7,961 bases of DNA from Treponema sp. Its GTDB lineage: Bacteria; Spirochaetota; Spirochaetia; Treponematales; Breznakiellaceae. The position numbers were made by a program, and so were the translations under genes. The stretch is from NCBI GenBank assembly GCA_031266635.1, contig JAISAN010000116.1, forward strand, positions 1-7,961, read 5' to 3'. Below are positions 5,606-7,961 of the stretch, in pieces. Positions within the stretch are counted from its first letter, which is position 1, and each line of letters begins with the position of its first letter. The notes beneath the pieces are model-generated. The model was given only the letters and a program-made list of their open reading frames with translations. It was not told the origin of the DNA and searched no databases.

Positions 5606-6598
5606 TTAGTCTATCCCCGCGGCCCTGCGGAACCGCTGTACCGTAGCGGCGGCGATGGGCCGGGCTTTCTCCGCCCCCTTCGCCAGGGTGGCGTCCAGCC
5701 CCGCGGGATCCGCCATAATGGCGTTGAACCGTTCCCGCAAGGGGGCAAGTTCCCGGTTTACCACCCGGAAAAGCTCTTCTTTGGCCTCTCCCCAGCCCAT
5801 GCCCCCCTCCCGGTATCGTTTTCCCAGGGCGGCCTGTTCCTCCGGGGAGGAAAAAAGCTTATACAGGAGATAAATCTGGCTTGAATCCGGGTCTTTGGGC
5901 TCCGCTACTCCCTGGGAGTTGGTTACTATCCGCATAATGAGCTTGCGAAGCTCTTTTTCCGGGGTAAAGAGGGGGATAGTATTATTGTAGCTTTTACTCA
6001 TCTTCCGGCCGTCCAGACCCGGCACTACCGCCACATTTTCCTGAACCGCCGCCTGGGGGACTTTGAGCACTTCGCCCTTGTAGTTGAAGTTTACCGCCTG
6101 GGCAATATCCTGGGCCATCTCCACATGCTGAACCTGATCCTTCCCCACGGGAACCACATCGGCGTCAAAAAGGATGATGTCCGCCGCCATAAGCACGGGG
6201 TAGGTAAAAAGCCCCATGTTGATCCCCGCATCGGGGTCGTCGTCTTTGCCGGTGTTTTCCTGGACCGCCGCCTTGTAGGCGTGGGCCCGGTTCATAAGGC
6301 CCTTGCCGGTAAAGGCCATGAGCATGGTGGCAAGTTCAAAGGTCTCGGGAACCGAACTCTGGCGGTAGAAAATAACCCGTTCCGGGTCCAGCCCCGCCGC
6401 AAGCCAGCCCGCCGCCACCTCCCGGATACAGGCGGAAAGTTCTTTGGGGTTTTTCATGGTGTTCAGGGCGTGATAGTCGGCGATAAAGTACCGGGTTTCG
6501 TATTCCCGGGTCAGTTCCAGGGCCGGCCTGATAGCCCCAAAATAGTTGCCGATGTGGAGTATACCGGTAGGTTTTATCCCGGTGAGCGCGATCTTCAT
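5606..6598 (-). CDS. trpS: Tryptophan--tRNA ligase
   Basis: This cytoplasmic class I aminoacyl-tRNA synthetase charges tRNA-Trp. It has 330 residues, a normal length for bacterial TrpRS. GIKPTGILHIGNYFGAI (7-23) carries the HIGH-type motif as HIGN, and ADYHAL (40-45) follows. MAADIILFDADVVPVGKDQ (137-155) with H158 and E160 makes up the tryptophan and adenylate pocket. KMSKS is perfect at 199-203. The C-terminal helical anticodon-binding part covers about 215-330. No Shine-Dalgarno lies before ATG 6598; an extended -10 element ends six bases upstream. It diverges from galE. It shares the strand of the ndk operon 170 bases downstream, which has its own promoter. No Trp-rich leader peptide or T-box is visible upstream; the region before it is only about 100 bases. 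Confidence 0.96.
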   Translation of the reverse strand: MKIALTGIKPTGILHIGNYFGAIRPALELTREYETRYFIADYHALNTMKNPKELSACIREVAAGWLAAGLDPERVIFYRQSSVPETFELATMLMAFTGKGLMNRAHAYKAAVQENTGKDDDPDAGINMGLFTYPVLMAADIILFDADVVPVGKDQVQHVEMAQDIAQAVNFNYKGEVLKVPQAAVQENVAVVPGLDGRKMSKSYNNTIPLFTPEKELRKLIMRIVTNSQGVAEPKDPDSSQIYLLYKLFSSPEEQAALGKRYREGGMGWGEAKEELFRVVNRELAPLRERFNAIMADPAGLDATLAKGAEKARPIAAATVQRFRRAAGID

Positions 6599-6604
6599 GG
6601 GGCC

Positions 6605-6613
6605 ATTATTCCA
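6605..6613 (-). promoter_or_regulatory. Extended -10 promoter element for trpS
   Basis: The minus strand reads TGGAATAAT (6613-6605), a TGn-extended -10 with AATAAT matching TATAAT at 5 of 6. The best-spaced -35 (TTTCCC, 6633-6628, 17-base spacer) matches only 3 of 6, which is tolerated with an extended -10. The predicted transcription start is 6598, the A of the trpS ATG. Confidence 0.45.
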
Positions 6614-6686
6614 TGTTTTCGCTAAAAGGGAAAGGCCGCTGGCGTTTGGTACACCAGGGTCTATGGTCTTTCTCCTTCCGCTTTTA

Positions 6687-6692
6687 TATACT
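6687..6692 (+). promoter_or_regulatory. -10 element TATACT for galE
   Basis: TATACT matches TATAAT at 5 of 6 and ends seven bases before ATG 6700, placing transcription start at about 6699-6700. No good -35 (TGGTCT at 6664-6669, 3 of 6) and no Shine-Dalgarno are visible. The galE message is thus probably leaderless or nearly so. Confidence 0.4.
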
Positions 6693-6699
6693 TATACCC

Positions 6700-7707
6700 A
6701 TGAACATACTGATAATCGGCGGAGCGGGGTACATCGGCAGCCATGTGGCCCGGGAACTTCTGGACCGGGGCCACCGGGTTACGGTCTACGACAATCTTTC
6801 CAGCGGGCTGCGGCAAAACCTTTTTCCCGAGGCGGCTTTTATCCACGGGGACATCCACGACGAGACGGGGCTGCTCCGGGCCATGGCGGAACCCCTCCAT
6901 AACCCCAAAAGCGGCGGCGGTTTTGACGCCCTGGTTCACCTGGCGGCGTCCAAGGCGGCGGGGGAATCCATGATCAAGCCGGAAAAATATTCCCGCAACA
7001 ACATCAACGGGACGATCAATATTCTGAACGCCGCCGCCGAAACGGGGATCAAATACATCGTCTTTTCTTCCAGCGCCGCGGTGTACGGCGAACCGGAATA
7101 TCTGCCTATTGACGAAAAACACCCCACCGATCCGGAAAACTACTACGGCTTTACGAAACTTGAAATCGAGCGGTTCCTCATGTGGTACGAACGGCTCAAA
7201 GGCATCCGGTACGCGAGCCTCCGGTACTTCAACGCCGCGGGCTACGATGTGCGGGGCCGGATCACCGGGCTGGAACAGAACCCCGCGAACCTCATCCCCG
7301 TCATTATGGAGGCCGCCTGCGGCATGAGGGGGGAAGTTCAGATCTTCGGGAACGATTACGACACCCCCGACGGTACGTGCGTCCGGGATTATATTCATGT
7401 AAACGATCTCGCCGTGGGCCACGCCCTGGCCCTGGATTATATCAGCGGCAGCGGCAAAAGCCTTACCCTTAACCTGGGGAGCGAAACCGGCAGTTCCGTG
7501 ACGGAGGTGGTGGAGACCGCCCGCCGCGTTACCGGCCGGGCCATCCCCGCGAAAATCTCGGGCCGCCGCGCCGGAGACCCGGCGAAACTTACCGCGTCGT
7601 CGGGGCTGGCCCGTGAAGTCCTGGGCTGGAAGGCCCGGTATTCGGACATGGACACCCTGATAAAAACAAGCTGGGACGCATACCGGGCGGGGGCTGCCGG
7701 AACATAA
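6700..7707 (+). CDS. galE: UDP-glucose 4-epimerase
   Basis: GalE interconverts UDP-glucose and UDP-galactose with bound NAD, supplying galactosyl units for glycolipids and polysaccharides or feeding galactose into glycolysis. It has 335 residues from ATG 6700, near the usual 335-340. GGAGYIGSH (7-15) is the NAD-binding loop, NNINGT (100-105) is conserved, FSSSAAVYG (122-130) contains Ser124, and YGFTK (149-153) is the YxxxK pair, Tyr149 and Lys153, the same numbers as I recall for E. coli GalE. RYFNAAG (175-181) and TPDGTCVRDYIHV (222-234) are family hallmarks. The frame is open upstream to 6613, but residues before ATG 6700 do not fit the Rossmann start. The gene stands alone, divergent from trpS, with a hairpin right after its stop. 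No other sugar-nucleotide or gal genes are in the window. Confidence 0.95.
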   Translation: MNILIIGGAGYIGSHVARELLDRGHRVTVYDNLSSGLRQNLFPEAAFIHGDIHDETGLLRAMAEPLHNPKSGGGFDALVHLAASKAAGESMIKPEKYSRNNINGTINILNAAAETGIKYIVFSSSAAVYGEPEYLPIDEKHPTDPENYYGFTKLEIERFLMWYERLKGIRYASLRYFNAAGYDVRGRITGLEQNPANLIPVIMEAACGMRGEVQIFGNDYDTPDGTCVRDYIHVNDLAVGHALALDYISGSGKSLTLNLGSETGSSVTEVVETARRVTGRAIPAKISGRRAGDPAKLTASSGLAREVLGWKARYSDMDTLIKTSWDAYRAGAAGT

Positions 7708-7708
7708 G

Positions 7709-7725
7709 CGCCCCGTCGAGGGGCG
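7709..7725 (+). terminator. Hairpin just after galE, possible terminator without U-tract
   Basis: CGCCCC (7709-7714) pairs perfectly with GGGGCG (7720-7725) around GTCGA, starting two bases after the galE stop. The sequence after it (ATGATGAATAAAG) lacks the T-run of a classical intrinsic terminator, so it may only slow polymerase or protect the 3' end. Confidence 0.45.
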
Positions 7726-7741
7726 ATGATGAATAAAGCGG

Positions 7742-7804
7742 CAGGGGCCGGCGCCCCACCAAAGCCCCTGTTCACATATTGGCCGGCCGCGTTTATGCGG
7801 CCGG
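7742..7804. repeat. Two GC-rich hairpins between galE and the Uma2 gene
   Basis: CAGGGGC (7742-7748) pairs with GCCCCTG (7764-7770). An alternative inner fold pairs GGGGC (7744-7748) with GCCCC (7753-7757). Then CCGGCCGC (7783-7790) pairs perfectly with GCGGCCGG (7797-7804) around GTTTAT. They follow the 7709-7725 hairpin, making a run of stem-loops upstream of the 7828-7856 promoter. No tRNA or known riboswitch pattern was recognised. Confidence 0.5.
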
Positions 7805-7827
7805 TGCGCCGCCGGAACGGCCCGCCG

Positions 7828-7856
7828 TTGAAAGGCGCCCCTAAAAGCCCTATACT
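7828..7856 (+). promoter_or_regulatory. Sigma-70-type promoter for the Uma2-family gene
   Basis: TTGAAA (7828-7833, 5 of 6) and TATACT (7851-7856, 5 of 6) are separated by exactly 17 bases. Transcription would start near 7863, giving a leader of only about 11 bases that begins close to the ribosome-binding GGAG at 7863-7866. Confidence 0.65.
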
Positions 7857-7873
7857 GGGATTGGAGATTTACC

Positions 7874-7961
7874 ATGCCCCTGGCCAAAGAAAAACCTTAT
7901 TATACTTACGCCGATTTCCTTGAATGGGACGAAGGCGAGCGTTACGAGATCATAGACGGCG
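7874..7961 (+). CDS. Uma2-family (DUF820) endonuclease-like protein, N-terminal fragment
   Basis: The gene runs off the window; 29 residues are visible, MPLAKEKPYYTYADF followed by LEWDEGERYEIIDG. The YTYxDFLxW then RYEIIDG pattern is the characteristic start of Uma2/DUF820 proteins, which have a PD-(D/E)XK restriction-endonuclease-like fold and an unknown cellular role. The catalytic Asp and ExK residues would lie beyond the window. ATG 7874 has GGAG at 7863-7866, seven bases upstream, and a well-formed promoter before it. Such genes often occur in many copies in cyanobacteria and some other bacteria, sometimes near mobile DNA. The family call is based on a short but distinctive N-terminus. 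Confidence 0.8.
   Translation, partial: MPLAKEKPYYTYADFLEWDEGERYEIIDG

Noticed and set aside
7708..7827. tRNA or structured RNA gene in the GC-rich spacer
   Set aside because: No T-loop or acceptor-stem pattern fits, and the stems do not form a cloverleaf.
6661..7887. 408-codon open frame on the minus strand opposite galE
   Set aside because: It is the antisense of a galE with every catalytic motif intact. Its translation has no recognisable domain and comes from GC-rich codon bias.

Overview
The window is a stretch of bacterial chromosome with ordinary core genes and two edge-truncated genes. Product types, repeat-rich spacers, moderately GC-rich coding sequence and a Uma2-type gene suggest a spirochaete, probably a Treponema-like gut species. 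That is an inference from remembered family sequences, not a database match.

Layout. Bases 1-513 hold the C-terminal part of a MoxR-type AAA+ ATPase (+). The 514-771 spacer is packed with nested inverted repeats. A HigA/XRE-type DNA-binding protein with a histone-H1-like lysine/alanine tail follows (772-1224, +). Four genes then lie on the minus strand and are transcribed in the order ndk (5436-4993), gpsA (5002-3935), a seven-helix membrane GGDEF protein (3866-2724) and ffh (2734-1379). Two of the three junctions overlap by 10-11 bases. The third carries a hairpin repeat of the same family as the 514-662 array. trpS (6598-5606, -) lies upstream of this operon, and galE (6700-7707, +) diverges from trpS. 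A GC-rich hairpin-filled spacer precedes the start of a Uma2-family gene (7874 to the window end, +).

How the genes fit together. ndk (nucleotide balance), gpsA (glycerol-3-phosphate for phospholipid synthesis), the membrane cyclase and ffh (signal recognition particle) look like one unit concerned with growth and the cell envelope. The cyclase and ffh overlap, so their translation is probably coupled.

Most notable signals: (1) a dispersed hairpin family with a conserved CAAAAC/GTTTTG stem and AACCG loop, two of whose copies or remnants contain the stop codon of the gene they abut; (2) ndk, trpS and galE lack a Shine-Dalgarno sequence and each has a -10-like hexamer 6-7 bases before its ATG, suggesting leaderless mRNAs, while the other genes with a visible start have a Shine-Dalgarno; (3) the orphan HigA-like protein with a 57-residue polybasic tail; (4) a probable TTG start for ffh. 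I saw no clearly new multi-gene system, CRISPR array, tRNA, rRNA or transposase gene.
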